NCBI RefSeq assembly: GCF_021325795.1
Contig: NZ_JAHPZX010000005.1
Location: 1-64,000, forward strand
Source of the DNA: Bordetella sp. LUAb4
Lineage (GTDB): Bacteria > Pseudomonadota > Gammaproteobacteria > Burkholderiales > Burkholderiaceae_B
Length of the DNA stretch: 64,000 bases
Reading direction: 5' to 3'
Shown here piece by piece: positions 36,559 to 44,829 of this stretch. The position numbers and the translations under genes are program-made. Positions within the stretch are counted from its first letter, which is position 1; each line of letters starts with the position of its first letter. The notes under the pieces are model-generated. The model searched no databases and was not told the origin of the DNA. It was given only the letters and a program-made list of their open reading frames with translations.

Positions 36559-37359
36559 ATGTCCTTCAAAGTCGCCGCTATTCAAATGGTCAGTACACCG
36601 GACGTGCGGGAGAATCTCGATGCAGCGGGTGCGTTGATCGGGCAGGCAGCGGAAGAGGGCGCCACACTGGTGGCATTGCCCGAATATTTCTGCCTGATGG
36701 GGCGTAAAGACACTGATAAGGTGGCTGCGCGCGAAATGGAAGGAGACGGGCCGATCCAGGCATTCCTGGCGCAGCAGGCGCGCCAGCACGGCATATATGT
36801 AGTGGGCGGCACCTTGCCGCTGGAATGTCCGGATCCGGGGCGAGTCTATAACACCACGTTTGTATATGGGCCAGATGGTGGGCAGATTGCGCGCTATGAC
36901 AAAATTCATCTCTTCAACTTTCAGCGCGGCACCGAATCGTTTGACGAAGCGACGAGCATAAAGCCGGGCGCGACGCCGCGAGTTTTCGATGCGCCTATCG
37001 GAAAGATCGGTTTGTCGGTGTGCTATGACCTTAGGTTTCCTGAGCTGTATCGAGCTTTTGGAGACGTAAGCTTGATTTTGGTTCCAGCCGCCTTCACATA
37101 TACGACGGGCAAAGCGCATTGGGAACTGCTGCTGCGGGCGCGCGCGGTTGAAAACCAGTGCTATGTGCTGGCCCCGGCGCAAGGCGGCGTGCACCCTACC
37201 GGGCGCCGCACCTGGGGGCATTCCATGCTGATTGACCCGTGGGGCGAAATTGTCGCGCAGTTGCCCGAGGGGCCAGGCGTGGTGGCGGGTAACATAGACG
37301 CTGATCGCCTGCGGGAAGTCCGGACGGCTTTGCCGGCGCTACGGCACCGCGTCATGTAA
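36559..37359 (+). CDS. Carbon-nitrogen hydrolase (nitrilase family, Nit1-type amidase)
   Basis: 266 residues from MSFKVAAIQM. The catalytic triad is visible: Glu42 (ALPEYF), Lys115 (RYDKIHLFNF) and Cys155 (SVCYDLRFPE). The family includes deaminated-glutathione amidase and omega-amidase; the FDVxRG-like FNFQRGTESFDE favours the Nit1/Nit2 branch. AAGGA lies 11 bases before the ATG; an upstream ATG at 36520 is less likely. It is followed 82 bp later by tldD, a common neighbour order in betaproteobacteria. Confidence 0.92.
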   Translation: MSFKVAAIQMVSTPDVRENLDAAGALIGQAAEEGATLVALPEYFCLMGRKDTDKVAAREMEGDGPIQAFLAQQARQHGIYVVGGTLPLECPDPGRVYNTTFVYGPDGGQIARYDKIHLFNFQRGTESFDEATSIKPGATPRVFDAPIGKIGLSVCYDLRFPELYRAFGDVSLILVPAAFTYTTGKAHWELLLRARAVENQCYVLAPAQGGVHPTGRRTWGHSMLIDPWGEIVAQLPEGPGVVAGNIDADRLREVRTALPALRHRVM

Positions 37360-37441
37360 TGCGCATATTGCGTAAGCCAGGCAATTACCGGCTTATCCAG
37401 TCCGCGTGAAGAAATTGTGAAAGTTGACATCGAGTCTCGCC

Positions 37442-38902
37442 ATGAAAATTACCGATCCTGCCATTCAGTCGCTCGCTACCGCTAAAACTCTGTTGCTCGA
37501 CCCCTGGGGATTGAGCGAGGTGGATATGGCGCGCGCGCTCGGAGAAATATTCACCCACAAGGTGGATTACGCCGATCTTTATTTCCAGTACACGCGTAGC
37601 GAGGGCTGGAGCCTGGAAGAGGGCATCGTCAAGACCGGCAGTTTTTCCATCGGTCAGGGCGTGGGCGTGCGCGCCATCAGTGGCGAGAAAACCGCTTTCG
37701 CCTATTCCGATTCGCTGTCGCCGGAGGCCTTGTTGTCGTCGGCGCGAACGGTGCGCAGCATTGCGCGCCAGGGTGCGGGCAAGGCCCGCGTCACGGCGCC
37801 GGCCGACCCCGGACCGGGCCGTGACCTGTATCCGGCCATCGATCCTTTGCTGACCCTGGGCGCGCCGGACAAGGTGGCGCTGCTGGAGCGTGTCGAACGC
37901 ATGGCGCGCGCGCGTGATCCGCATGTCATCCAGGTCATGGCCGGCCTGGGCGCCGAATACGACGTGATCCTGGTGGCCGGCAGCGACGGCCGCCTGGCCG
38001 CTGACGTGCGTCCCCTGGTGCGCCTGTCGCTGACGGTGATCGCCGAGCGTGACGGACGCCGGGAAATGGGCCACGCGGGCGGGGGGGGCCGTTCCGGTTT
38101 GGCGTACTTCACCGACGACATCCTGCGCGGCTATGTCGAGCACGCCGTGCATGAAGCCATGGTCAATCTGGACGCGCGGCCCGCGCCCGCCGGCGAGATG
38201 ACGGTGGTGCTGGGTTCCGGCTGGCCGGGCATTCTGCTGCACGAGGCCGTGGGCCATGGCCTGGAGGGCGATTTCAACCGCAAGGGCTCCAGCGTGTTTT
38301 CCGGCCGTATCGGCGAGCGGGTGGCGTCCAAGGGTGTGACCGTCGTCGACGACGGCACCATACCGGACCGCCGTGGTTCCTTGAACGTCGACGACGAAGG
38401 CAATCCGACGCAGCGCAATGTATTGATCGAAGACGGCATCCTGCGTGGCTATATGCAGGACACCATGAACGCCCGCTTGATGAAAACGTCCGCCACGGGC
38501 AATGGCCGGCGCGAATCGTTCGCGCATTTGCCCATGCCGCGCATGACCAATACGTACATGCTGGCGGGCGCGACGCCGCCTGAAGAAATCATTTCATCGG
38601 TCAAGCGTGGTCTGTATGCGGTCAATTTCGGTGGCGGCCAGGTGGATATCACCAGCGGCAAATTCGTGTTCTCCGCGTCCGAGGCCTATATGATCGAAAA
38701 CGGCAAGGTGACGTATCCCGTCAAGGGCGCCACGCTGATCGGCAATGGTCCGGACGCCATGACCAAGGTGACCATGATAGGCAACGACCTGCGCCTGGAT
38801 TCCGGCGTTGGCACGTGTGGCAAGGAAGGCCAGAGCGTGCCGGTGGGCGTGGGGATGCCCACGGTGCGGATGGAAGGCCTGACGGTGGGCGGTACCGCGT
38901 GA
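37442..38902 (+). CDS. tldD: Metalloprotease TldD
   Basis: 486 residues from [12 protein letters not shown]; a TTG at 37424 would add six residues. TldD pairs with TldE/PmbA to degrade unfolded peptides and mature modified peptides. The metal-binding HEAVGH is at residues 267-272, inside [20 protein letters not shown]. The N-terminal [20 protein letters not shown] and C-terminal [20 protein letters not shown] are family blocks. Its partner gene is not in the window. Three glycines in a row precede the MGHAGGGGR segment, as normal. Confidence 0.96.
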   Translation: MKITDPAIQSLATAKTLLLDPWGLSEVDMARALGEIFTHKVDYADLYFQYTRSEGWSLEEGIVKTGSFSIGQGVGVRAISGEKTAFAYSDSLSPEALLSSARTVRSIARQGAGKARVTAPADPGPGRDLYPAIDPLLTLGAPDKVALLERVERMARARDPHVIQVMAGLGAEYDVILVAGSDGRLAADVRPLVRLSLTVIAERDGRREMGHAGGGGRSGLAYFTDDILRGYVEHAVHEAMVNLDARPAPAGEMTVVLGSGWPGILLHEAVGHGLEGDFNRKGSSVFSGRIGERVASKGVTVVDDGTIPDRRGSLNVDDEGNPTQRNVLIEDGILRGYMQDTMNARLMKTSATGNGRRESFAHLPMPRMTNTYMLAGATPPEEIISSVKRGLYAVNFGGGQVDITSGKFVFSASEAYMIENGKVTYPVKGATLIGNGPDAMTKVTMIGNDLRLDSGVGTCGKEGQSVPVGVGMPTVRMEGLTVGGTA

Positions 38903-39008
38903 TTCGCGCGGGGCGCGCGGACTGGTGATGGGTGATTCGCGAATTTTTGATTCGTGATTTTTTCATGGCGGCTTTCTTATGACAAAAATTTGTGCTATGG
39001 TTGCCGCC

Positions 39009-39104
39009 ATGAATACCGCGATCCAGTCCGTCGGCGCAGGCCGATTTTATTTTTATTTTGGCTTTCCGATGCCGCTGGCGGAGGAAGGATTGCGCGCATA
39101 CTGA
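39009..39104 (+). CDS. Phe/Tyr-rich leader peptide of the DAHP synthase attenuator
   Basis: A 31-codon frame, ATG 39009 to TGA 39102-39104, that reads RFYFYFGFP at residues 12-20: four Phe and two Tyr in seven codons (39045-39065), all as TTT or TAT, codons that are rare in this GC-rich genome. It lies just before a strong terminator and 95 bp before the DAHP synthase gene, whose pathway makes these amino acids. No clear Shine-Dalgarno sequence is seen; TATGGT at 38996-39001 could be a -10 giving a transcript that starts almost at the ATG. Coding status is inferred from composition and placement. Confidence 0.8.
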   Translation: MNTAIQSVGAGRFYFYFGFPMPLAEEGLRAY

Positions 39105-39139
39105 AGTTTGCACAGAATCCCCCCAAAAAAGCCGCCAGC
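39074..39139 (+). promoter_or_regulatory. Antiterminator helix of the attenuator (segments 2 and 3)
   Basis: GCTGGCGG at 39074-39081 is complementary to CCGCCAGC at 39132-39139, the 5' arm of the terminator. A ribosome stalled on the Phe/Tyr codons leaves 39074-39081 free, so this helix would form and block termination. Segment 1, CCGCCA at 39004-39009, can also pair with TGGCGG at 39076-39081, completing a 1:2, 2:3, 3:4 scheme like the trp and phe leaders. Confidence 0.7.
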
Positions 39140-39157
39140 TAACTGGCGGCTTTTTTT
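39125..39157 (+). terminator. Attenuator terminator before DAHP synthase
   Basis: AAAAAAGCCGCCAG (39125-39138), loop CTAA, CTGGCGGCTTTTTT (39143-39156): perfect 14-bp stem ending in seven T. It is between the leader peptide and the structural gene rather than after a gene, so it acts as a conditional terminator. Confidence 0.9.
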
Positions 39158-39198
39158 ATGTCCGCCAGCCTGGCTACCCCACCCAGGAAGGAAATAAC

Positions 39199-40272
39199 GT
39201 GTCTCACAATACCGACGATCTGCGAATCCGCGAAATCAAGGAACTGACGCCACCCGCGCATGTGATGCGTGAATTTGCGTGTACCCAGACTGCTTCCGCG
39301 GTGGTGCACGATACGCGTCAGGCCCTGCATCGCATTCTGCATGGCATGGACGACAGGCTGGCCGTGGTAATCGGCCCTTGCTCCATTCATGACACCAAGG
39401 CGGCGCTGGAATATGCGGATCGCTTGAAGGGAGTACGCGAGGCGTTGAAGGCGGATCTGGAAATCGTCATGCGTGTGTATTTCGAAAAGCCGCGCACCAC
39501 GGTGGGGTGGAAAGGGCTGATCAACGATCCCGATCTGGACGGCAGCTTCAATATCAACAAAGGCGTGCGTTTGGCCCGCGAAGTCTTGCTGGAAATCAAT
39601 GACCGTGGCGTGCCCGCCGGTTGTGAGTTCCTCGACATGATTACGCCGCAATACATTGCGGACCTGGTGTCGTGGGGGGCCATCGGGGCGCGCACGACGG
39701 AAAGCCAGGTGCATCGTGAGTTGGCATCGGGCCTGTCGTGCCCCGTGGGATTCAAGAACGGTACCGACGGCAATATCAAGATCGCGGTGGACGCCATCAA
39801 GGCGGCTTCGCAACCGCACCATTTCCTGTCGGTGACCAAGGGTGGCCATTCAGCCATCGTATCCACCGCTGGCAATGAGGACTGCCACGTCATCCTGCGC
39901 GGTGGCAAGGTGCCCAACTACGATGCCGCCAGCGTCGAGGTGGCTTGCCAGGACCTGGCGAAGGCAGGCCTGGCGCAGCGCCTGATGATAGACACCAGCC
40001 ATGCCAACAGCAGCAAGAAGCCGGAAAACCAGCCCATGGTGGCTGATGACATCGCCCGCCAGATGGAAGCTGGCGATACGCGCATCGTGGGCCTGATGAT
40101 CGAGAGCCATCTGCTGGCGGGGCGTCAGGACCTGGTGCCGGGGCAGGCGCTGACCTATGGCCAGAGCATCACCGATGGCTGCATCGACTGGGATGCTTCG
40201 GTGCAAGTGCTGGAGCGCCTGGCCAAGGCCGTGCGCGAACGCCGCCGCAGCGGGTCGGCCAGCGGGAAGTAG
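39199..40272 (+). CDS. aroG: 3-deoxy-7-phosphoheptulonate (DAHP) synthase, class I
   Basis: 357 residues from a GTG with AGGAAGGA upstream. Condenses phosphoenolpyruvate and erythrose 4-phosphate, the first step of aromatic amino-acid synthesis. Seen: LAVVIGPCSIHD (metal-binding Cys), MRVYFEKPRTTVGWKGLIND (substrate lysine and arginine), the IGARTTESQVHRELASGLS block, GFKNGTDG and DTSHANSSKKPENQ. The length and sequence match the AroF/AroG/AroH group; which allosteric type it is cannot be fixed from sequence. The leader suggests control by Phe and/or Tyr. The symbol is by family. Confidence 0.95.
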   Translation: MSHNTDDLRIREIKELTPPAHVMREFACTQTASAVVHDTRQALHRILHGMDDRLAVVIGPCSIHDTKAALEYADRLKGVREALKADLEIVMRVYFEKPRTTVGWKGLINDPDLDGSFNINKGVRLAREVLLEINDRGVPAGCEFLDMITPQYIADLVSWGAIGARTTESQVHRELASGLSCPVGFKNGTDGNIKIAVDAIKAASQPHHFLSVTKGGHSAIVSTAGNEDCHVILRGGKVPNYDAASVEVACQDLAKAGLAQRLMIDTSHANSSKKPENQPMVADDIARQMEAGDTRIVGLMIESHLLAGRQDLVPGQALTYGQSITDGCIDWDASVQVLERLAKAVRERRRSGSASGK

Positions 40273-40280
40273 GCCCCCCC

Positions 40281-40345
40281 GTACCGCGCGGAGCGCGGCC
40301 CCCCAGGGGGCGACACCCGCGGAGCCGGGGGACCCGGCTCCGCGT
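40281..40345. repeat. Dispersed palindromic element, copy 2
   Basis: GTACCGCGCGGAGCGCGG, then CCCCCCAGGGGGCGACACCCGC, the same core as at 599. It continues into a perfect stem GCGGAGCCGGG (40319-40329), loop GGA, CCCGGCTCCGC (40333-40343). It begins eight bases after the aroG stop and may also end that transcript. Downstream, GTTCTTGAGTGAG near 40363 matches the tail of the repeats at 664 and 784, followed by further TTCTTGA copies to 40457. Confidence 0.75.
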
Positions 40346-40549
40346 GGTCCTTGATGCGGCAGCGTTCTTGAGTGAGTTGGCGTTATCGAGTCGGGCAAGG
40401 CTCTTGAGCAGGCCAGCGGTCCCAGAACAGGGTTCTTGAGCGGACTGCACTTCTTGAATGGGGCGGGAGTTCATAGGCCGTACTGCGGATGCGTAAAATG
40501 TGGGTTTTCGGGGCCGCTCCGCGGCGCCGGTCCGATTCTCAGGAATGCC

Positions 40550-41959
40550 ATGAACGCTCCCTTGCATGCCGATACCTTGCGTCGCCCGATTCCCGCCGCC
40601 TGTCTGAACGAGTTGGGTGAAATTTTTGGTGATCGATTGTCGGTGGCGCAGGCCGTGCGTGAGCATCATGGCCATGACGAGTCGCCGTACCCGGACGTTT
40701 TGCCCGATGCGGTGGTATTCGCGCTGAGCACCGACGAAGTCGCCGCGTTTGCACGCCTATGCAATGAATACCGGGTGCCGGTCGTGCCTTATGGCGCGGG
40801 TTCGTCGTTGGAAGGGCATCTATTGCCGGTGCAGGGCGGTATCACCCTGGACCTGTCGCGCATGAATGCGGTGTTGACGCTCAATGCCGAGGACTTCACC
40901 GTGACCGTGCAGGCCGGGGTGACGCGCAAGCAGCTGAACGAAGAAATACGCTCGACGGGTTTGTTCTTTCCGGTCGATCCTGGTGCCGATGCCAGCTTGG
41001 GCGGCATGGCGGCGACGCGGGCGTCGGGCACGAATGCCGTGCGCTACGGCACCATGCGCGAGAACGTGTTGTCGCTGACCGTGGTGACGGCGGATGGCCG
41101 TGTGGTGCGCACTGCCAGCCGCGCGCCCAAGTCGTCGGCTGGCTACGACCTCACGCGCATCTTCGTGGGTAGCGAAGGCACTCTGGGCATCATTACCGAA
41201 GTGACCGTGAAGCTGTATCCGCAGCCGGAGGCCGTATCGGCGGCGGTGTGCAATTTCTCGACGTTGGGCGATGCCGTCGACAGCGTCATCGAGATCATGC
41301 AGATGGGCATTCCGGTCGCGCGTGTGGAGTTCATGGATGAACATGCCGTGCGCTCCGTGAACCTGTACAGCAAGCTCGAACTGCGTGAGACGCCATTGTT
41401 GGTGTTTGAATTCCACGGCAGTGCCGCGGGCGTGCAGGAGCATGCCCAGGCGGTGCAGGACATCGTGCGGGAGCATGGTGCGATGGATTTCGACTGGGCC
41501 GAGCGTCCGGAGGACCGCAGCCGTTTGTGGTCCGCGCGCCACAACGCCTATTTTGCCGGCTTGCAACTGCGGCCTGGCTGCCGGGCCAGCACCACTGACG
41601 TGTGCGTACCCATCTCGGCGCTTGCTGCGTGCGTACGGGAAACCGCGCAGGATCTGGCCGACGCGCCGTTCCCGTTCACCATTGTTGGTCATGTTGGCGA
41701 TGGCAACTTCCACGTCCTCATGCTGCTCGACCCGGACAGTGCCGAGGAGTGGCAGGCTTCCGAGCGCATCAACCACGCCCTGGTCCATCGCGCCATTGCG
41801 GCGGACGGCACTTGCACGGGCGAGCATGGCGTCGGCTTGCACAAGATGCAGTTCCTGGAAGAAGAGCACGGCGCCGACGCCCTGGCCTTGATGCGCAGCC
41901 TGAAACACGCCTTCGACCCCAACAACATCCTCAACCCCGGCAAGATCTTCGCTTGGTAG
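40550..41959 (+). CDS. FAD-binding oxidoreductase, D-lactate/2-hydroxyacid dehydrogenase type
   Basis: 469 residues from MNAPLHADTL, with AGGA nine bases upstream. Two domains: the FAD-binding (PCMH-type) domain with VPVVPYGAGSSLEGHLLP and GADASLGGMAATRASGTNAVRYG, and the C-terminal oxidase domain with GHVGDGNFHVLM (conserved His residues) and GTCTGEHGVGLHK. It resembles the D-lactate dehydrogenase (cytochrome)/GlcD-like enzymes that feed electrons to the respiratory chain. It lies upstream of glcDEF but is separated by 216 bp, so a shared role in 2-hydroxyacid oxidation is plausible. Confidence 0.88.
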   Translation: MNAPLHADTLRRPIPAACLNELGEIFGDRLSVAQAVREHHGHDESPYPDVLPDAVVFALSTDEVAAFARLCNEYRVPVVPYGAGSSLEGHLLPVQGGITLDLSRMNAVLTLNAEDFTVTVQAGVTRKQLNEEIRSTGLFFPVDPGADASLGGMAATRASGTNAVRYGTMRENVLSLTVVTADGRVVRTASRAPKSSAGYDLTRIFVGSEGTLGIITEVTVKLYPQPEAVSAAVCNFSTLGDAVDSVIEIMQMGIPVARVEFMDEHAVRSVNLYSKLELRETPLLVFEFHGSAAGVQEHAQAVQDIVREHGAMDFDWAERPEDRSRLWSARHNAYFAGLQLRPGCRASTTDVCVPISALAACVRETAQDLADAPFPFTIVGHVGDGNFHVLMLLDPDSAEEWQASERINHALVHRAIAADGTCTGEHGVGLHKMQFLEEEHGADALALMRSLKHAFDPNNILNPGKIFAW

Positions 41960-42175
41960 CAGGACAGGCTTGCTTGCCGCAGCTTCGAGCGCAATAGCAG
42001 GACTGCACTGTTTTCCAAGGTTCCGAACACAATAGCGGCAAACCGCGGACCTGTCGCCCGCGGACTGCCCAAACAAATAACCTTGGGTACGACCTGTGTT
42101 CCAGGATCAACACCCCATACCCCCAGGGTAAATCCCGGCCTGTGCTAATCCGTCCCTCGCGCTATCGTGTCCCAC

Positions 42176-43678
42176 ATGGATAAGAAGGCAGAGACCGACC
42201 TCACAGACGCGCAAAGCGCACCCCCCGCCGCGCCCGATCTCATCGCGGCCCTCCAGGCCGTATTACCCGCCCACTGCATCCTGCATCGAGAAGAAGACAC
42301 CCGTCCTTTCGAATGCGACGGCCTGTCGCTCTACCGTGCCTTGCCGGCCGTCGTCTGCCTGCCGGAAACCGAGGCGCAGATCCAGGCAGTGATGCGCATC
42401 TGCCGCAAACTCAACGCCCCCGTGGTACCGCGCGGCGCCGGCACCGGCTTGTCCGGTGGCGCCATGCCGCATCCGCAGGGCGTGCTGCTGGGCCTGTCCA
42501 AGCTCAACCGCATCAAGCATATCGATACCGACAACGCCACCGCCGTCATCGAGCCCGGTGTGCGCAACCTGGCGATCTCCGAAGCCGCCGCGCCTCATGG
42601 CCTGTACTACGCCCCCGATCCATCGAGCCAGATCGCCTGCTCGATAGGCGGCAACGTCGCCGAGAACTCCGGCGGTGTGCGTTGCATGAAGTACGGACTC
42701 ACCGTCCACAACATCCTGCGCGTGCGCGTGGTCACCATCGACGGCGACATCGTCGAACTGGGCTCGGAAGCGCCCGATGCGCCCGGCCTGGACCTGCTGG
42801 CGGTCTTCATCGGTTCGGAAGGCATGCTGGGCGTGGTCACCGAGATCACCGTCAAGCTGCTGCCCAAGCCCGCCTGTGCCCAAGTGCTGCTGGCCAGCTT
42901 CAACAGCGCGGAAGCCGCGGGCAACGCGGTGACGAAGATCATCGGCGCCGGCATCATTCCCGCCGGACTCGAAATGATGGACCGTCAGGCGATCCACATG
43001 GTGGAACCCTTCGTGCAGGCCGGCTACGACATGGACGCGCAGGCCATCCTGCTGTGCGAATCAGACGGCACGCGCGAAGAAGTCGCTCACGAAGTCGAAC
43101 GCATGGAAGCCGTGCTGCAATCCGCTGGCGCCACGCGGCTGCAGGTATCCACGTCCGAACCCGAGCGCCTGCGCTTCTGGGCCGGGCGCAAGAACGCCTT
43201 TCCCGCGGCGGGCCGTGTGTCGCCGGACTATTACTGCATGGATGGCACCATCCCGCGCCGCCATCTGGCGCGCGTGTTGAACGCCATCGAACAGATGGAA
43301 GACGAATTCGGTTTGCGTTGCGCCAACGTCTTCCACGCGGGCGACGGCAATCTGCATCCCCTGATTCTTTTCGATTCAAACAAGCCGGAAGAGACCGAAC
43401 GCGCCGACAAATTTGGCGTGGCGATACTCGAACTGTGCGTACAAGTAGGAGGCACCGTGACTGGAGAGCACGGCGTGGGCATGGAGAAAATCAATCAAAT
43501 GTGTGTGCAGTTCTCGCGCGAGGAACTCGACACCTTCCTGGCTGTAAAGCGGGCGTTCGATCCGCGTTGCCTGCTGAATCCTCAAAAGGTGATCCCGACG
43601 CTGGCGCGCTGCGCCGAGTACGGCAAGATGCATGTACACGGTGGCGCATTGCGTTTTCCTGATCTTTCGCGCTTTTAA
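42176..43678 (+). CDS. glcD: Glycolate oxidase subunit GlcD
   Basis: 500 residues from the ATG at 42176; an in-frame GTG lies three codons before. Flavoprotein subunit of glycolate (D-lactate) oxidase. FAD-binding block VVPRGAGTGLSGGAMPH and IACSIGGNVAENSGGVRCMKYG; oxidase-domain block NVFHAGDGNLHPLILFD and GTVTGEHGVGMEK. It is followed 14 bp later by glcE. Confidence 0.95.
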   Translation: MDKKAETDLTDAQSAPPAAPDLIAALQAVLPAHCILHREEDTRPFECDGLSLYRALPAVVCLPETEAQIQAVMRICRKLNAPVVPRGAGTGLSGGAMPHPQGVLLGLSKLNRIKHIDTDNATAVIEPGVRNLAISEAAAPHGLYYAPDPSSQIACSIGGNVAENSGGVRCMKYGLTVHNILRVRVVTIDGDIVELGSEAPDAPGLDLLAVFIGSEGMLGVVTEITVKLLPKPACAQVLLASFNSAEAAGNAVTKIIGAGIIPAGLEMMDRQAIHMVEPFVQAGYDMDAQAILLCESDGTREEVAHEVERMEAVLQSAGATRLQVSTSEPERLRFWAGRKNAFPAAGRVSPDYYCMDGTIPRRHLARVLNAIEQMEDEFGLRCANVFHAGDGNLHPLILFDSNKPEETERADKFGVAILELCVQVGGTVTGEHGVGMEKINQMCVQFSREELDTFLAVKRAFDPRCLLNPQKVIPTLARCAEYGKMHVHGGALRFPDLSRF

Positions 43679-43692
43679 GCCCGGGCCAGTTC

Positions 43693-44823
43693 ATGGAATT
43701 CGTCCTGTCGGAGTTGTGCGACCAGGTCATGACCGCGCACGCCGGGCACAAACCCATCTTCATCACGGGTGGCGGCAGCAAGGCCTTCTATGGCAACCAT
43801 CGGCCCTTGCGGCCGCAGGATGGCCACTGCCTGCTCGACGTCAACGCCTATCAAGGCATCGTCAACTATCAGCCTTCCGAACTGATGGTCACGGTGCGCG
43901 CCGGTACGCCTTTGCAAGACCTGGAGGCCGAGTTGGCCGCGCAGGGCCAGATGCTGGCCTTCGAGCCGCCGCATCACGGCCCCGCCGCCACCGTGGGCGG
44001 CTGCGTGGCCACCGGCTTGTCGGGCCCGCGCCGCATGAGCGCGGGCGCGGTGCGCGATTTCGTGCTGGGCGCCCGTTTGCTCGACGCCCAAGGCCGCGTG
44101 CTGAATTTTGGCGGCGAGGTGATGAAGAACGTCGCGGGGTATGACGTATCACGCCTGCTGGCGGGCTCGCAGGGCATATTCGGCGTCATCCTGGAAGTCT
44201 CGCTGAAAGTGATGCCGCGGCCGATGGAAGAATTGACGCTGTGCCTGGACGCTGACGAAGCGCAGGCCCTGGCCTTGTTCGCGCGCTGGCGCGGCCTGCC
44301 CATGCCAGTGTCGGCGACGGCCTGGGTGCCGGTGCCGGGCTTGCCTGGTCAGCTATGGGTACGGCTGTCAGGCGCGCCGCCGGCCATCGCGGCGGCGCAG
44401 GCGCGCATCGGCGGCGAGGCTGTCGATGCCGAGCTGGCGGCGGAGCATTGGACGTCTTTACGCGAGCACACACATTCCTTCTTCGGCCGTGATCGCAGTC
44501 TGTGGCGAATCGCCGTGCCGCCCGCGACGCCTGCGCTGGGCCTGGGGCCCACCTTGATGGAGTGGAGCGCGGGCCAGCGTTGGCTCTCCGTGGGCGCCAA
44601 CGGCGATGGCGATGGCGCTGCCACTGCCGATGCCTTGCGCGCGGCGGCCCAGGCGCGCGGCGGCCACGCCACGCTGTTCCGGCCGGCGCATCAGCGCGAC
44701 ATTCCCGCCGATGGCGTCTTCCATCCCTTGGCACCGGGCGTGGCTCAACTCACGCGCCGGTTGAAGCAAGAGCTCGACCCTCTGGGCCTGTTCAACCCAG
44801 GCCGGCTGATCCTGGAGTTATGA
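43693..44823 (+). CDS. glcE: Glycolate oxidase subunit GlcE
   Basis: 376 residues. The second FAD-binding subunit, related to GlcD in its N-terminal domain only: KPIFITGGGSKAFYG, the PCMH-type LMVTVRAGTPLQDLEAELA, GPAATVGGCVATGLSGPRR and NFGGEVMKNVAGYDVSRLLAGS, which is the GlcE hallmark. Ends FNPGRLILEL. Six bases separate its stop from glcF, so the three genes form an operon. Confidence 0.94.
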   Translation: MEFVLSELCDQVMTAHAGHKPIFITGGGSKAFYGNHRPLRPQDGHCLLDVNAYQGIVNYQPSELMVTVRAGTPLQDLEAELAAQGQMLAFEPPHHGPAATVGGCVATGLSGPRRMSAGAVRDFVLGARLLDAQGRVLNFGGEVMKNVAGYDVSRLLAGSQGIFGVILEVSLKVMPRPMEELTLCLDADEAQALALFARWRGLPMPVSATAWVPVPGLPGQLWVRLSGAPPAIAAAQARIGGEAVDAELAAEHWTSLREHTHSFFGRDRSLWRIAVPPATPALGLGPTLMEWSAGQRWLSVGANGDGDGAATADALRAAAQARGGHATLFRPAHQRDIPADGVFHPLAPGVAQLTRRLKQELDPLGLFNPGRLILEL

Positions 44824-44829
44824 CGCATC

